Assembly: GCA_958299035.1 (NCBI GenBank)
Contig: CATQJL010000001.1
Location: forward strand, 13,635,834-13,699,833
DNA from: Cylicocyclus nassatus
Taxonomy: Eukaryota > Nematoda > Chromadorea > Rhabditida > Strongylidae
Direction: 5' to 3'
Length of the DNA stretch: 64,000 nucleotides
In this document: positions 13,101 to 24,398 of the stretch, one piece after another
How the letters are laid out: each line of letters starts with the position of its first letter
How positions within the stretch are numbered: position 1 is the first letter of the stretch
Position numbers and translations under genes: made by a program
The notes under the pieces: model-generated
Seen by the model: only the letters and a program-made list of their open reading frames with translations
Database searches by the model: none
What the model was told of the DNA's origin: nothing

Positions 13101-15880
13101 TTGAAGCACATAAAATCCCTCATATCTCGCGGCACAGAAGACCTAGAAAAAAGTCGACGGTCTACGTCGATTCTCCATGATCTCAGCTTTCGAATGGTAT
13201 ACAGCATGTTAGGGCTTCTTTGCTTCCCGGCTCTAAAAATCATTTTCTCCGGTAACCGATAAAAGCCAATACATTGGTGGAGCCGGATTGGAGCAAGCTA
13301 ATAGTAAATATCTCCACCCCATTTTTGAAAACTGGTCCGTTTTTTCGCCCAGCAACCTATATACCATTCGAAAGCTTAGGAAAAGGGGATTCGACCTAGA
13401 CCGTCGACTTCTTTCTAGCCCCCCTCTACCGAGAGATACACTGCATTTTATCTGAAAACATGGTCATTTTCAACAGCAGATTTCTGCCAAATGAAGACCT
13501 AATCACTGCTGCTTATCTATCTGTGTTAAAGAGCAAGTCTTCATTAACAAACGTAGACCGTCGACTTTCTCGTAGCATTCATTTGGAGAGCAGAAAGTGA
13601 GGACACAAAATCAGTTAATTTTTGAAGCACATAAAATCCCTCATATCTCGCGGCACAGAAGACCTAGAAAAAAGTCGACGGTCTACGTCGATTCTCCATG
13701 ATCTCAGCTTTCGAATGGTTTACAGCATGTTAGGGCTTCTTTGCTTCCCGGCTCTAAAAATCATTTTCTCCGGTAACCGATAAAAGCCAATACATTGGTG
13801 GAGCCGGATTGGAGCAAGCTAATAGTAAATATCTCCACCCCATTTTTGAAAACTGGTCCGTTTTTTCGCCCAGCAACCTATATACCATTCGAAAGCTTAG
13901 GAAAAGGGGATTCGACCTAGACCGTCGACTTCTTTCTAGCCCCCCTCTACCGAGAGATACACTGCATTTTATCTGAAAACATGGTCATTTTCAACAGCAG
14001 ATTTCTGCCAAATGAAGACCTAATCACTGCTGCTTATCTATCTGTGTTAAAGAGCAAGTCTTCATTAACAAACGTAGACCGTCGACTTTCTCGTAGCATT
14101 CATTTGGAGAGCAGAAAGTGAGGACACAAAATCAGTTAATTTTTGAAGCACATAAAATCCCTCATATCTCGCGGCACAGAAGACCTAGAAAAAAGTCGAC
14201 GGTCTACGTCGATTCTCCATGATCTCAGCTTTCGAATGGTATACAGCATGTTAGGGCTTCTTTGCTTCCCGGCTCTAAAAATCATTTTCTCCGGTAACCG
14301 ATAAAAGCCAATACATTGGTGGAGCCGGATTGGAGCAAGCTAATAGTAAATATCTCCACCCCATTTTTGAAAACTGGTCCGTTTTTTCGCCCAGCAACCT
14401 ATATACCATTCGAAAGCTTAGGAAAAGGGGATTCGACCTAGACCGTCGACTTCTTTCTAGCCCCCCTCTACCGAGAGATACACTGCATTTTATCTGAAAA
14501 CATGGTCATTTTCAACAGCAGATTTCTGCCAAATGAAGACCTAATCACTGCTGCTTATCTATCTGTGTTAAAGAGCAAGTCTTCATTAACAAACGTAGAC
14601 CGTCGACTTTCTCGTAGCATTCATTTGGAGAGCAGAAAGTGAGGACACAAAATCAGTTAATTTTTGAAGCACATAAAATCCCTCATATCTCGCGGCACAG
14701 AAGACCTAGAAAAAAGTCGACGGTCTACGTCGATTCTCCATGATCTCAGCTTTCGAATGGTTTACAGCATGTTAGGGCTTCTTTGCTTCCCGGCTCTAAA
14801 AATCATTTTCTCCGGTAACCGATAAAAGCCAATACATTGGTGGAGCCGGATTGGAGCAAGCTAATAGTAAATATCTCCACCCCATTTTTGAAAACTGGTC
14901 CGTTTTTTCGCCCAGCAACCTATATACCATTCGAAAGCTTAGGAAAAGGGGATTCGACCTAGACCGTCGACTTCTTTCTAGCCCCCCTCTACCGAGAGAT
15001 ACACTGCATTTTATCTGAAAACATGGTCATTTTCAACAGCAGATTTCTGCCAAATGAAGACCTAATCACTGCTGCTTATCTATCTGTGTTAAAGAGCAAG
15101 TCTTCATTAACAAACGTAGACCGTCGACTTTCTCGTAGCATTCATTTGGAGAGCAGAAAGTGAGGACACAAAATCAGTTAATTTTTGAAGCACATAAAAT
15201 CCCTCATATCTCGCGGCACAGAAGACCTAGAAAAAAGTCGACGGTCTACGTCGATTCTCCATGATCTCAGCTTTCGAATGGTTTACAGCATGTTAGGGCT
15301 TCTTTGCTTCCCGGCTCTAAAAATCATTTTCTCCGGTAACCGATAAAAGCCAATACATTGGTGGAGCCGGATTGGAGCAAGCTAATAGTAAATATCTCCA
15401 CCCCATTTTTGAAAACTGGTCCGTTTTTTCGCCCAGCAACCTATATACCATTCGAAAGCTTAGGAAAAGGGGATTCGACCTAGACCGTCGACTTCTTTCT
15501 AGCCCCCCTCTACCGAGAGATACACTGCATTTTATCTGAAAACATGGTCATTTTCAACAGCAGATTTCTGCCAAATGAAGACCTAATCACTGCTGCTTAT
15601 CTATCTGTGTTAAAGAGCAAGTCTTCATTAACAAACGTAGACCGTCGACTTTCTCGTAGCATTCATTTGGAGAGCAGAAAGTGAGGACACAAAATCAGTT
15701 AATTTTTGAAGCACATAAAATCCCTCATATCTCGCGGCACAGAAGACCTAGAAAAAAGTCGACGGTCTACGTCGATTCTCCATGATCTCAGCTTTCGAAT
15801 GGTATACAGCATGTTAGGGCTTCTTTGCTTCCCGGCTCTAAAAATCATTTTCTCCGGTAACCCATAAAAGCCAACACATT
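4194..15880. repeat. Satellite array, 521-bp unit, about 22.4 copies
   Basis: The landmark CGCGGCAC recurs at 4271, 4792, 5313, 5834, 6355 and onward to 15733, a span of 11462 bp or exactly 22 x 521. Units are almost identical. The one frequent variant is A or T in GAATGGT[A/T]TACAGC (A in copies 1, 2, 4, 7, 14, 16-18, 20 and 23; T in the rest), plus a single G-to-A near 8713. The first unit is diverged and lacks 3 bp. The last is cut by a MITE, and a remnant continues at about 16593-16620. Each unit carries an imperfect inverted repeat of about 62 bp (for example 4808-4871 against 5019-5080) around a loop of about 150 bp, and three copies of a GTCGACGGTCTA motif, one direct and two inverted. 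No open frame of 60 codons exists in the array. Confidence 0.97.
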
Positions 15881-15885
15881 GTATA

Positions 15886-16586
15886 GGTCGTCCCGAAAGT
15901 TTTTGAGCACAATTTTCAAAAATTCATAACTTCTGATTTTTCCAACCGATTTGACTGCTTTCACTTTTATGTGAAAGGGTAAGTCATGCTCTTTGTAATG
16001 ACATCCCATCTGCTTAGTAATGGTCATCTCTTGCATAGATAGAAGCTCAAACAAAATCACTCGGAATTTGAATTTTTGTGTAGGGTCATAAAAAATCAGA
16101 AACTTGCAACAAAAATTGGAGCGGTTGGTATTTTAGGTTCTTTCACCAACTCTTTCTAACAGTGCAAAGTTTGCTCCGATTGAGCGTCTCCATGAAAAGT
16201 TATAATTTCCGAGCAAGCAGTACAAAAAGGCGAATTTGATTTATTTTGGCATTCTTCAGGGAAACCATAACTTTTCATGGAGACGCTCAATCGGCGCAAA
16301 CTTTGCACTGTTAGAAAGAGCTGGTGAAAGAACCTACAGTACTGACTGCTCCGATTTTTGTTGCAAGTCTCCGATTTTTTATAACCCTACACAGAAATTT
16401 GAAATTTTTACCATTTTTCTTCTATCGCTCCTATCTATGCAACAGATGACCATTACTAAGCAGCTGAGATGTCATTATAAAGAGCATGGCTTACACTTTC
16501 ACATAAAATTGGAAGCAGTCAAATCGGTTGGAAAAATCAGAAGTTATGAATTTTGAAATTCGTGTGCAAAAACTTTCTGGACGACC
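15886..16586. mobile_element. Palindromic mariner-like MITE in last satellite unit
   Basis: Terminal inverted repeats GGTCGTCCCGAAAGTTTTTG and its near-complement at 16567-16586 are flanked by TA at both ends. The two arms of about 340 bp pair along most of their length (AAATCGGTTGGAAAAATCAG occurs near 16519 and, inverted, near 15937). The flanks align to adjacent parts of one 521-bp satellite unit, so the MITE inserted after the array existed. Confidence 0.85.
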
Positions 16587-16588
16587 TA

Positions 16589-17452
16589 ATAAGAGCGAGG
16601 TGGAGCAAGTTAATAGTAAAAAATGTGCTGTGGATTGACATCGTTATTAGCACTAACGGGAACGTGAACGAACGCGTCTATTTGAGCGTGCTTATCGTTG
16701 TTATATGTTTAAGTTTTTTTTGGTAAAAAATGCGCTTTTGATTGACAGTTATGCCATCATTGTTAGCACACACTCAAAAAACTATGGGAGATTGGTGATT
16801 TTCCACACCTTCACACAAAACCCGCCCATTTCTGGAATCTATACTCTGTAAACCTAGTGCTGAAGAAGGTCACTTTCGTGAAAACGCTCTAGACTCACCT
16901 TACCTAATTTTTAGAGAATGGTTGATTTCAATGAATTAAAACTCTAAGACATTCAGAAGAATAACATGTTATTAAAATATTCCTCAATGTTTTGGAAAGG
17001 TTGGCAGTTTGAAAAATGGCAGGCAGAATACTTTACAAAATCGCAGATGACTCGCATGTGTTCCAGTTCAACAGCGAGGCAGAAGGAGAATCTTACGCCG
17101 ACGAAAATGTTGTCGACATTGATACAGAGTTGGCAATTGAGTGAAACTCTCTGATTTCCTGCATAAGGAATCCAAGCAGATTGTCTAGTTTCAATGAGGA
17201 AATGTCCAGGAAGTCCATTGCTGATCTTCAGGTTGCTGAAGATTTCAAAGCTGCTAAATTCACATGGATATGAACAAAAGGAAGGTGTTAGTATAAAGCA
17301 TAGTTACTGCGCTTAGATCCCGGCTGGAGTGCGAACCCAACTCTGTGCTTTATGCTTTTGAAAGTTATTCGCCTTGTGACAATATGACCTATGATATTGA
17401 AAAAAAAAACCAACGCGCAGCATAGTACCTCCTTTTTTCGGCTATTCCGCAG
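16589..17452. other. Satellite remnant and unassigned DNA inside the large element
   Basis: The first 30 bp continue the interrupted satellite unit (GGAGCAAGTTAATAGTAAA). A segment of about 45 bp near 16608-16660 recurs loosely at 16722-16775. At 17018-17146 a short plus-strand frame of 42 codons (starts MAGRILYKIADD, rich in D and E) stops before a poly-A tract. A possible splice acceptor, CTATTCCGCAG, ends at 17452. These may be decayed parts of the transposase gene, but no domain is recognisable. Confidence 0.35.
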
Positions 17453-17941
17453 ATGCTGGTAAAGAAGAAGTTGAGCAGCTTTCTGATCAGCTAACAGGAC
17501 GTATGCCAGAGGAGGTGAAGCCAGAGTTCGACAAGGCCCAAAAAGTACACTATTTCCTTCCCGTGTTGCGAAAGCATATGAGATTTGGCTCTTTTCCCAT
17601 TACTTACGGCAAAAATCTGATGGGCCTACTAGCAAAGCTAGTTTCCATTCCGACTAGCACGGCAGAGGTAGAGAAAGAAATTTTCTATCTACTCTGTTAT
17701 CAGAACACAACGCAGAAGTCGTACAACGATAGAGCATCTAAGCAAATACTTAAGATTTGTCAACCTTCTACCATTGTTATCTGAAAACTTCATTTAAAGG
17801 ATTGATATAAGTGGTCCAGACAGGCTGTTACCGTATGACTTTTTGAAATATCCTAAAAGAAGGTATGAAGAAACTGGTCACCTACCTGCTGACTTCCTGG
17901 TGCTACCAAAGGGCCACGAAAAAAATCACAAAACCGCTTAA
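17453..17941 (+). pseudogene. hAT transposase C-terminal remnant
   Basis: A plus-strand frame from 17453 to a stop at 17784 contains the segment LLAKLVSIPTSTAEVEKEIF. This fits the hAT dimerisation motif, normally 'LSIPxSSAExERxFS', although here the usual R-FS core is altered. After a frameshift or intron, 17801-17941 continues with IDISGPDRLLPYDFLKY, like the 'L-I-NGP' tail that follows this domain in many hAT proteins. The N-terminal BED finger and the catalytic D, D, E region are absent, so this is not an active enzyme. It lies inside the 8-bp-duplicated element at 3981-18420 and may be what is left of that element's own transposase. The family call rests on pattern only. Confidence 0.5.
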
Positions 17942-18375
17942 AAGAAGAAGAAAGTTTCAAATCCATTTTCGACTCAGAACGCTTTTGCACGCAATTCTAC
18001 TTCTACTCCGATGACTTTTGGAGAAAGAAGAAGATTTTTCAGGCAGCGAACTTGTTGTCTCTGACGTTAGCGATAGTGATATTGTTGATGATGATGTGCA
18101 GGAAATGAAGTTGTTCCTAACTTGTACATCTTTTGGGATAAACATTATTGCTTTCGTTTTTTGTTGATGCAGTGAAACAGGAGCACAGATCTTCATAATC
18201 AATTTTTTTTTATTTTTTAATTTCTTTTGAAAAATTTTAAATTTTTTTTCAATTTGTGCCTAAATAAGGTACAAATTAGAGCTCTTCATACCACGCTTTT
18301 TTACCTTTTCTCTCTTCCTCCCCCCCCCTAGACTCACATACCCCCTTCACCCTGGAAGGTCGGAAACAGCCGAGA
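17942..18375. other. Unassigned tail of the large element
   Basis: Near 18016-18115 a plus-strand frame encodes an acidic stretch (EKEEDFSGSELVVSD and further D/E residues) that then closes. It is followed by very AT-rich DNA (18195-18265) and a C-run at 18324. The acidic stretch could be a coding remnant; there is no domain evidence. Confidence 0.3.
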
Positions 18376-18428
18376 CCCCCTTCACCTGGGGAGAGCCCGG
18401 CTCCTCCTATCGCACCTATGATCCGAAC

Positions 18429-19127
18429 ACCGGCGCATAAAACGGACTCGGATAGTTGTCTATCATAGACAAGACACTGAGAATAAAGTCCGATTACCAT
18501 TGCTCGAAGTTCCAACGTTCAATGAAAAACAACTACAAAGACTAGCCTACGTTTTGGACAATTTTCGATTCGCTCATCCGTAGCAACACACGGCTTAGCG
18601 ACATTGATATATCCTATTTTTGAGGCAAGCACTAAAAGGACCAGCCGCTTCCATGCTCTCAGACAATCAAAGGCTATGGTGAGACGGCGATAAATAGCAG
18701 TTTCAGTGAGCGAGCGGCGATACTGCGAAAGTGGCAGTGAACGGGCGATGATACTGCAAACGACCGTGAGCGAGCAGCGACGGGCTACCAGCGGACAGCT
18801 GTAATCTTCCATGAGTCAGAAAATAGCTGCAGAGCGCATTCATTGCTACAAAAGCAGCCAGAAGGCGGCGACGAGGCAGCGAATCCGTTAGATCTAAAAC
18901 ATACCTCACGTGATTCAGCCAAATCGCCATTTTCACGCGACTTGGCAATTTGCCAAATTTCTACATAATTATCATGCATGCTCCTCGAATGCATATTCGG
19001 ATAGCTTGTGTAACTTGTTGCAAACGGATCACCTCCTGACCAAAAGAAGCGCATTATCGACAAATTACAAAGAGCCGCTGTTGTGCCAAATCGCGCAGCG
19101 ACCGGAATCGCGCGAGGTATGCCTTAG
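18429..19127. other. Intergenic with one solo MITE end
   Basis: CTCAGACAATCAAAGGCT near 18660 matches the terminus of the MITE at 22588-22852, but no matching right end is present here. From 18700 to 18900 the DNA is GC-rich, with repeated GAGCGAGCGGCGAT-like words. No gene is recognisable. Confidence 0.35.
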
Positions 19128-19128
19128 G

Positions 19129-19342
19129 CCTTAGGCCCAAGAGAGAGTTCACGCGATTTGGTCGTCGCGATTCAATCGCCGCGATTTTCATTCATTTTCA
19201 TTTTACATTCAAAAATTTCGGGTTGGAAAAGTATCACAACCGAAATGCAATTTGATCGACATGGAATGATGTTGTAACAGTTGTCTTGTCGCGATTCAAT
19301 CGCGACGATCAAATCGCGTGAACTCTGTCTTGGGCCTTAGGC
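19129..19342. mobile_element. 214-bp MITE with long terminal inverted repeats
   Basis: The left end, CCTTAGGCCCAAGAGAGAGT, and the inverted right end (19286-19342) match over about 55 bp with few differences, both continuing into TTCACGCGATTTG and then CGTCGCGATT. Each arm also contains its own short hairpin around GTCGCGATTCAATCGC. The centre is AT-rich and non-coding. The CCTTAGG heptamer is doubled at the left edge, so the target duplication cannot be fixed. Confidence 0.7.
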
Positions 19343-19976
19343 TGGCAGCTACCGGGAAACGATGGGGATGCGATATGCGAATGCAGGATTTCTGTGAATG
19401 GGCCGCATAAATGCTAGGAGAAAGCAGCCTTAACTCGTAACGCTGTATTGTGGCTGCCAACTGGAAGCCATATTGTTGCCCTCTTGAGACCCTGTTGACC
19501 GCACTAGAAAAGTTAGAGATGCAGGCAAGCGAAATTGGCAGTTTAAACTTGCGTTAGTTTTGGTTTCATTGTTGCCTCATCTTTGTTTTTGTCATATCAA
19601 TGTTATAAAAGTTTTAAAGAATGTTACTCGCGCATTACTCCCTTTACTTGTCCTCTTACGCTACAATTGCTCTGTTTTGCTTTGTTCTATCATTATTCCA
19701 AAACACTTTGAACGGATTTCGCAATAGCCGCCGGCAAGTTCTGATTTCCTTGTTTATAATTACCTCCTTCTTAGTTAAAGCGCCCATTTTTGGAAAAGTA
19801 TTGGTTTTTCCACTTGTTGAGTAAGGTTGCCATGCGGTATCATTTCTTATAGTTTGTTCTTTTAGTTCACAGGGTTTGGGCTGAATGTACTTTTGCGAAA
19901 AATCTTTTTCGTGTGCCCGCGTGTATTATTTGCAATATCTTGTCGTTTACAATAATTTGTGATGAATTTTTTTCAG
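19343..19976. other. Intergenic, nothing certain
   Basis: A hydrophobic plus-strand frame at 19621-19824 begins MLLAHYSLYLSS, but it shows no splice signal joining it to the exons at 19977 and no conserved motif. I treat it as chance. Confidence 0.3.
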
Positions 19977-20240
19977 GCGGTCTAGCACATGTGGCGCCTA
20001 AGAGAAAATATAAATACGAAGAACAGGTGCAAAGAAGGCTGGAAGTAAGTTCGTAGATGAGCGTTTTTTGGTTTTTATTGTAGTGATCTTTTAGAGATGT
20101 TCCATGCAAGGCGTCATGAGAATCTACGCGTAATCGCACAGTTGTGCGATGGAAGGTCAGAAGAACGAAAATTTGCACTCAGCGAAGGGGCAAAATACCC
20201 ATTCTCAAGACAGGCGCAGGATTTTGGAAAATCCCGGTAG
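19977..20240 (+). CDS. Putative two-exon gene fragment, unknown product
   Basis: An acceptor (TTTTTTTCAG, ending 19976) opens a 68-nt segment (19977-20044) with one open frame, ending KRKYKYEEQVQRRLE. It closes on a consensus donor, GTAAGT. A 52-nt gap then leads to an acceptor-like TTTTAGAG (20096). The frame continues in phase as MFHARRHENLRVIAQLCDG and reaches a stop at 20238-20240. The joined peptide is basic and helix-like. No start exon or domain is recognised, and the second acceptor is weak, so it could be a gene remnant. Confidence 0.3.
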
Positions 20241-20356
20241 CAGGCTAGTTTGTCATGATAAAAGATATCTAGGTGAAATAATAGTTTGATAAAAGCCATT
20301 TATCATTATAACATTTATTACAAGAATGTTCAAACACGCTCAATGCGCTCAAATAC

Positions 20357-21242
20357 TATTCGTTGTTCCGAAGAGGTAGTTCTGTCCGATTTCTGCTTGC
20401 CTTGTTTTAACGCGACTAGTTTCTTCGAGTTTTGTGCTTGTTGCAGAAATATGAACATTATCTAAAAGCACTCTTCTTGCTCTTACTAGAGCTCACTAAT
20501 GCTTCATGAAACATTCTTCCCATTTATAATAGTCCAAGCCCCTAAACCAAGTTTCCAAAATGCAGTTATGCTCAAGAAAAAGTTTCTATGTGGAGTCCCT
20601 ACAGTATTCGGAAAATTGATGTAATTTATAATGGGCTAGGGTGTAATTGGTTAACATATGCACGCTTTACCTCCGACAAAACGAACGTCTCACTTTTTCA
20701 GTTTTTCCTCAAAGTTGGAAGGCAAACTCAGTCATTTAAAAGGTAACAATAATCTACGTATAGCGAAACGGTGGTGCACTCAATAATGCGCACGATAGAG
20801 TAAAGCGAGTGCAAGTGGGGACTATCGGCCAGTTATTTCTTCTTTCGCAACAGCAAGAAAAAATCAAATATTAAAAAATCGAAAAAGTCAATTTTTTGAT
20901 TTGCTCGTAAAAAATTCTGTGCAGCAAAAATAGCTCGAATTTCCTTTAGACATGAAATATTCTCTGAAGTATAAGCTACTCAATGGTGGCAGCCAAATAT
21001 GTCAGCGTAATGTAATATGGAAGCATTTTACATCAAGTGGATGGTTTTGAAGCTCTGCAAAATTCTTCAAAATTTTTCTTCTCTCTCACTTGCTTTCTTT
21101 ACATGGCATACCATGCTGTGATAGATGTAACCTCGCTTGATCCAAAAAAAACTTGATTTGTGCAAAAATGTCGATTTTGGAGAGAGTTATAGCATTTTTA
21201 ATCAAAAAAATTTGCAAATCTGACAGAACTTTGGGAACAACC
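20357..21242. mobile_element. Degenerate mariner-like MITE
   Basis: The right end, read inward from 21242, is AGGTTGTTCCCAAAGTTCTG followed by TCAGATTT. Near 20357-20400 the same words appear directly (GTTGTTCCGAA, five extra bases, then AGTTCTGTCCGATTT). The arms are weakly paired, so this is an old or rearranged copy. No coding content. Confidence 0.45.
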
Positions 21243-22587
21243 TAGTACATGCATATGGAATTATTTTCTGCTCATGATATAAGAGCTCGGTCTACCTCGA
21301 TCAACGCTGAACGGATAGCTATTGCATAGGAGTAAAAACTTAATACATCGTGCATGATTATTGGTTTTCTTACTTCAAATCTTTCAAGTAAACAGTTTGA
21401 AGACCGCTTTTTGGTAATTTTCATAGTCTCTAAGAAACAACTTTGTCAAGAAAAAGCTTTGCCACGAGAATCGCCTGCAACCATATAACAGCTTTCTGTT
21501 TCGTACCGTATACCATATTTCTTTGAAACACAACAGATTGCATTTTTGGCTCCTTTATCTTGCCAAAACAACGTGAACACTACAACGTTCAAGTTGGCAA
21601 AAAATTCCCCGTTAGTATTATGTTGTCAAGAAAATGAAGTAGTTTTCATTTGCTTGCTATGGCGTCGCGATCAAGCAAAACTTAAGAACGCACCCAGAAA
21701 AGAGGATTCAATTTTAATATTTATCGAAAGCTAGCGCACGAAAAAGGCTGAAAATTTACAATTAGACATACAAAAGCCTGTAGTATAGAATTACTCGGAT
21801 CAAAACGACGCAGCATTGGCTTAAGAAAACAAGTAAACGATTTTTCAGTCTTTGGTCAAGGAAAAATACAGCAATTTTATATATGAATGTATGATTAAAT
21901 AGAGTAGATGTGTGCGAGTGGGAGTTCCTTAGGAAGTTTTATGACGAAAGTACAATTTTTCGATTTTTGGGTATTTGGACACTTTTAGGCTAATATTTAT
22001 TGAGTGGAACAAACTCGGCGGGGTGGCGTCAATACCTGTTTGTAAAGCTTGCTTTGCTTTATCGAACAGTTTGGAACTCGCTTGGTTACTGTGTAGCAAG
22101 TAGCAGAAGAGTGTCGCTTGAATCGCTTCTACTAATTACTAACCACTACAGTCTATCATGCCAGTGCATATCTCCTAATTTCATGTAAGGCCATCCGTCA
22201 CTCCATATACATCTTGCCGCATATCTGGTGCCTATCACTGGTTCTTTGTTATAGCACTATCTCATTACATATCGAATGTTTTTTATACACTTCAAACTTA
22301 ACTAGTGCTCTTCTATTTCGAATGATTACTGCATTAATGCCTTCTGTAGATTTGAAGTCTTACGGTGCTTATAAATAACTCTAGCATGTATACATGTTGT
22401 TACTAGCATACCTATATTGCTGCAAATTTGGTATTTGTGATCAAAGTTTGCCATAGCATTTTTTTTGTCCGTTCCATATTTATATCTGCAAGTGTCGTAA
22501 TGTTTTATTCCATTGCTATTTTTTATCGTTATAGTGAATAAATACGAGGTGATATCGTTATAGTGTAAGCTTAGCAGGAAGCTACAC
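21243..22587. other. Intergenic with one shared MITE motif
   Basis: AAAGCTTGCTTTGCTTTATCG near 22043-22063 is a copy of a motif found inside many MITEs of this window, but no terminal repeats surround it. A MITE remnant is therefore likely. Nothing else is recognised. Confidence 0.35.
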
Positions 22588-22852
22588 AGACAATGAAGGT
22601 TTTCAGCCGACAGCTATAAAGCCACCGCCACCCCACCAAAAGTTTCGTGCCTTATCGATTCACTGTCTTCCCATTGAGAACCGTAGAAGCCAGCGGTTTA
22701 CAAATGTGGCACTGAGCGGGACGCTACAGCTGGCAGTGGGCGGACTGCTACAAGGTCAGTAGGAAGCAAAAGTGGCAGCAATAAGAGCACGGCGCTTTTG
22801 GTGGATTTTGGCAGTGGCTCTGTGTCTGTCGGCTGAAAGCCTTTGATTGTCT
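22588..22852. mobile_element. Palindromic MITE, 265 bp
   Basis: The left end, AGACAATGAAGGTTTTCAGC, and the inverse of the right end (22826-22852, AGACAATCAAAGGCTTTCAG) match. Both continue with CGACAG, a GCCAC box and a CCACCAAAAG box. A third end of the family sits alone near 18660. The interior is GC-rich for this window and non-coding. Confidence 0.6.
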
Positions 22853-24249
22853 GAGCTTGACAACATTCTTGTGATCGAAAAAATATGACAAAGCTGTGAA
22901 ACTTCTGGACAAGAGATACAACAATTCTGGATGTATATGTAGCTGATCTTCTCATCACAGGCTTGAAAAACTTCTGCGAGCAAGAGACACGAGTAGCTGC
23001 TGAAAGATTTCAACAAATGTGACAGAAAAACTCACACATATTGAGATGAGGAGTTACCTTGGACAACGGACGAATATGGCGACGCTTGATACTCTCGAAG
23101 TTTCCAACATCACTGAGCGAAGGTGCTCAGCATGGAGCGAAATGAAAAGAAATCGTTTTCTATTGAGTAAATATCATAAATCTTGGAAAATGCGGTAGCT
23201 CTAGAGAAAACAATTGCCCTCCGATGGACACGTTCCATAAGCGGACCTTCAGCTAAAGCAACCGTTCACATCCCAACAAGGAAATGCTGAAGCGACCTCA
23301 GCGGCTTGGACAATCGAGTAGGATATATGCAGGAAATGGAACACAATCTCGATACCTCTGTGAACTCTGTGAACGTTCAAGAATTAGAAGAGGACATGAC
23401 CAAATGAAGTGCCTTTTTTCATTCCCCTACTCCCTTCCCCTCCCCCTTAGAGAAGGAAAATAAAATCTTGGAGTTGGAAATGATCAAGATGAAGACAGCT
23501 ATTATCTTGAGATGGAAATGCGAAATGTACAAAAAATTGCATTTTTTTACTGACATTCCAATACAGTATCGTTTTGACTGACAACGAAGTGGGGAAGTAC
23601 TGCGGCATTTTCAATGTTTTGATTCAGAAATATTGGCGACTTATACCTCAACAGACTTTCTTCTTTGGCCCTTCGCCAGCAGCACTCCATCCGAATCTCT
23701 GCCGACCGATACAAATCCGCTGAACAATCCACCGTATGCTCCTGCAGCTCGTTACTTATTCATTGTTTTGCTGCTGTGTCGCTACTGTCGTCGATGATTG
23801 GCAACACATCGACAGGTAGACGTCCTCTGGGGAAAACATAATGTGATTCTGAATTTGAAAAAATTTTAAGTATGCACAAAGGGATTAGTGGTTGGTGGCT
23901 AGCACGAGGAGGGGAATGAGCATAAGGAAAGTTGCTGAAAAAACTGACTATCTTCAACAGCGAGTTCCCAAAAGTACATCACTTTCTTGCTCAAATTATT
24001 AGGAATATAATTTCAGAATGTTTTCTTAGGCTATAGGTTTTTTATTTTCGGGAAGAAACTGTAATAGAAATGAAGTACTTTGAAAAGATCCTTCCTTCAT
24101 CAAATGTTTTGAAAAGCCAATATTTCGTCCTTCCTGCCTACTCACGAGGATGAACCCAAAGACCCGTGCAGTCATTTCCTACTAATCATTCGACAGTAAA
24201 AAATCGACGTCTGCATGAAATACGAGATCACAATATTGTCGATATTGTC
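22853..24249. other. Intergenic, possible coding remnants
   Basis: Several short frames occur, such as plus-strand 23046-23198 (starts MRSYLGQRTNMATLDTLEV) and an acidic stretch near 23310-23405. None has recognisable domains or consistent splice sites. A retroelement or gene remnant is possible but unsupported. Confidence 0.25.
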
Positions 24250-24398
24250 GCACATTTTCGATCCACAACACTGTCGCGGCTCGCGATGCAAGCCACTCCT
24301 CGAAACAGAAGGCCGGGAGCGCTGGCTATCGCGTTATTGGCGCGCTTTCAAAATCGCGCCAAGACCTCTCCTGCTGGGCGCGTTGCCAAGTCACAGGG

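Larger units (their letters stand above)
3981..18420. mobile_element. 14.4-kb hAT-like element enclosing a satellite array
   Basis: The left terminus is CATAGTTGCGATAGGGGGAG. The right terminus, read inward, is CATAGGTGCGATAGGAGGAG, with two mismatches in 20. Directly outside lie identical octamers, ATCCGAAC, at 3973-3980 and 18421-18428, an exact 8-bp target duplication as made by hAT transposases. Subterminal G/C-rich repeats differ between the ends: CCCCCTTCAC type at the left, and its complement when read inward from the right. Inside are 210 bp of unique DNA, the 521-bp array, a mariner MITE (15886-16586), AT-rich DNA and a decayed hAT transposase C-terminus. The 1.7-kb relative at 38282-39998 has similar ends. 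Direct reading supports one transposition unit; that the array expanded after insertion, or travelled with it, is inference. Confidence 0.75.

Noticed and set aside
4194..15880. CRISPR-like or clustered gene array
   Set aside because: The unit is 521 bp with no short repeat/variable spacer alternation and no open frames; it is a homogeneous satellite.
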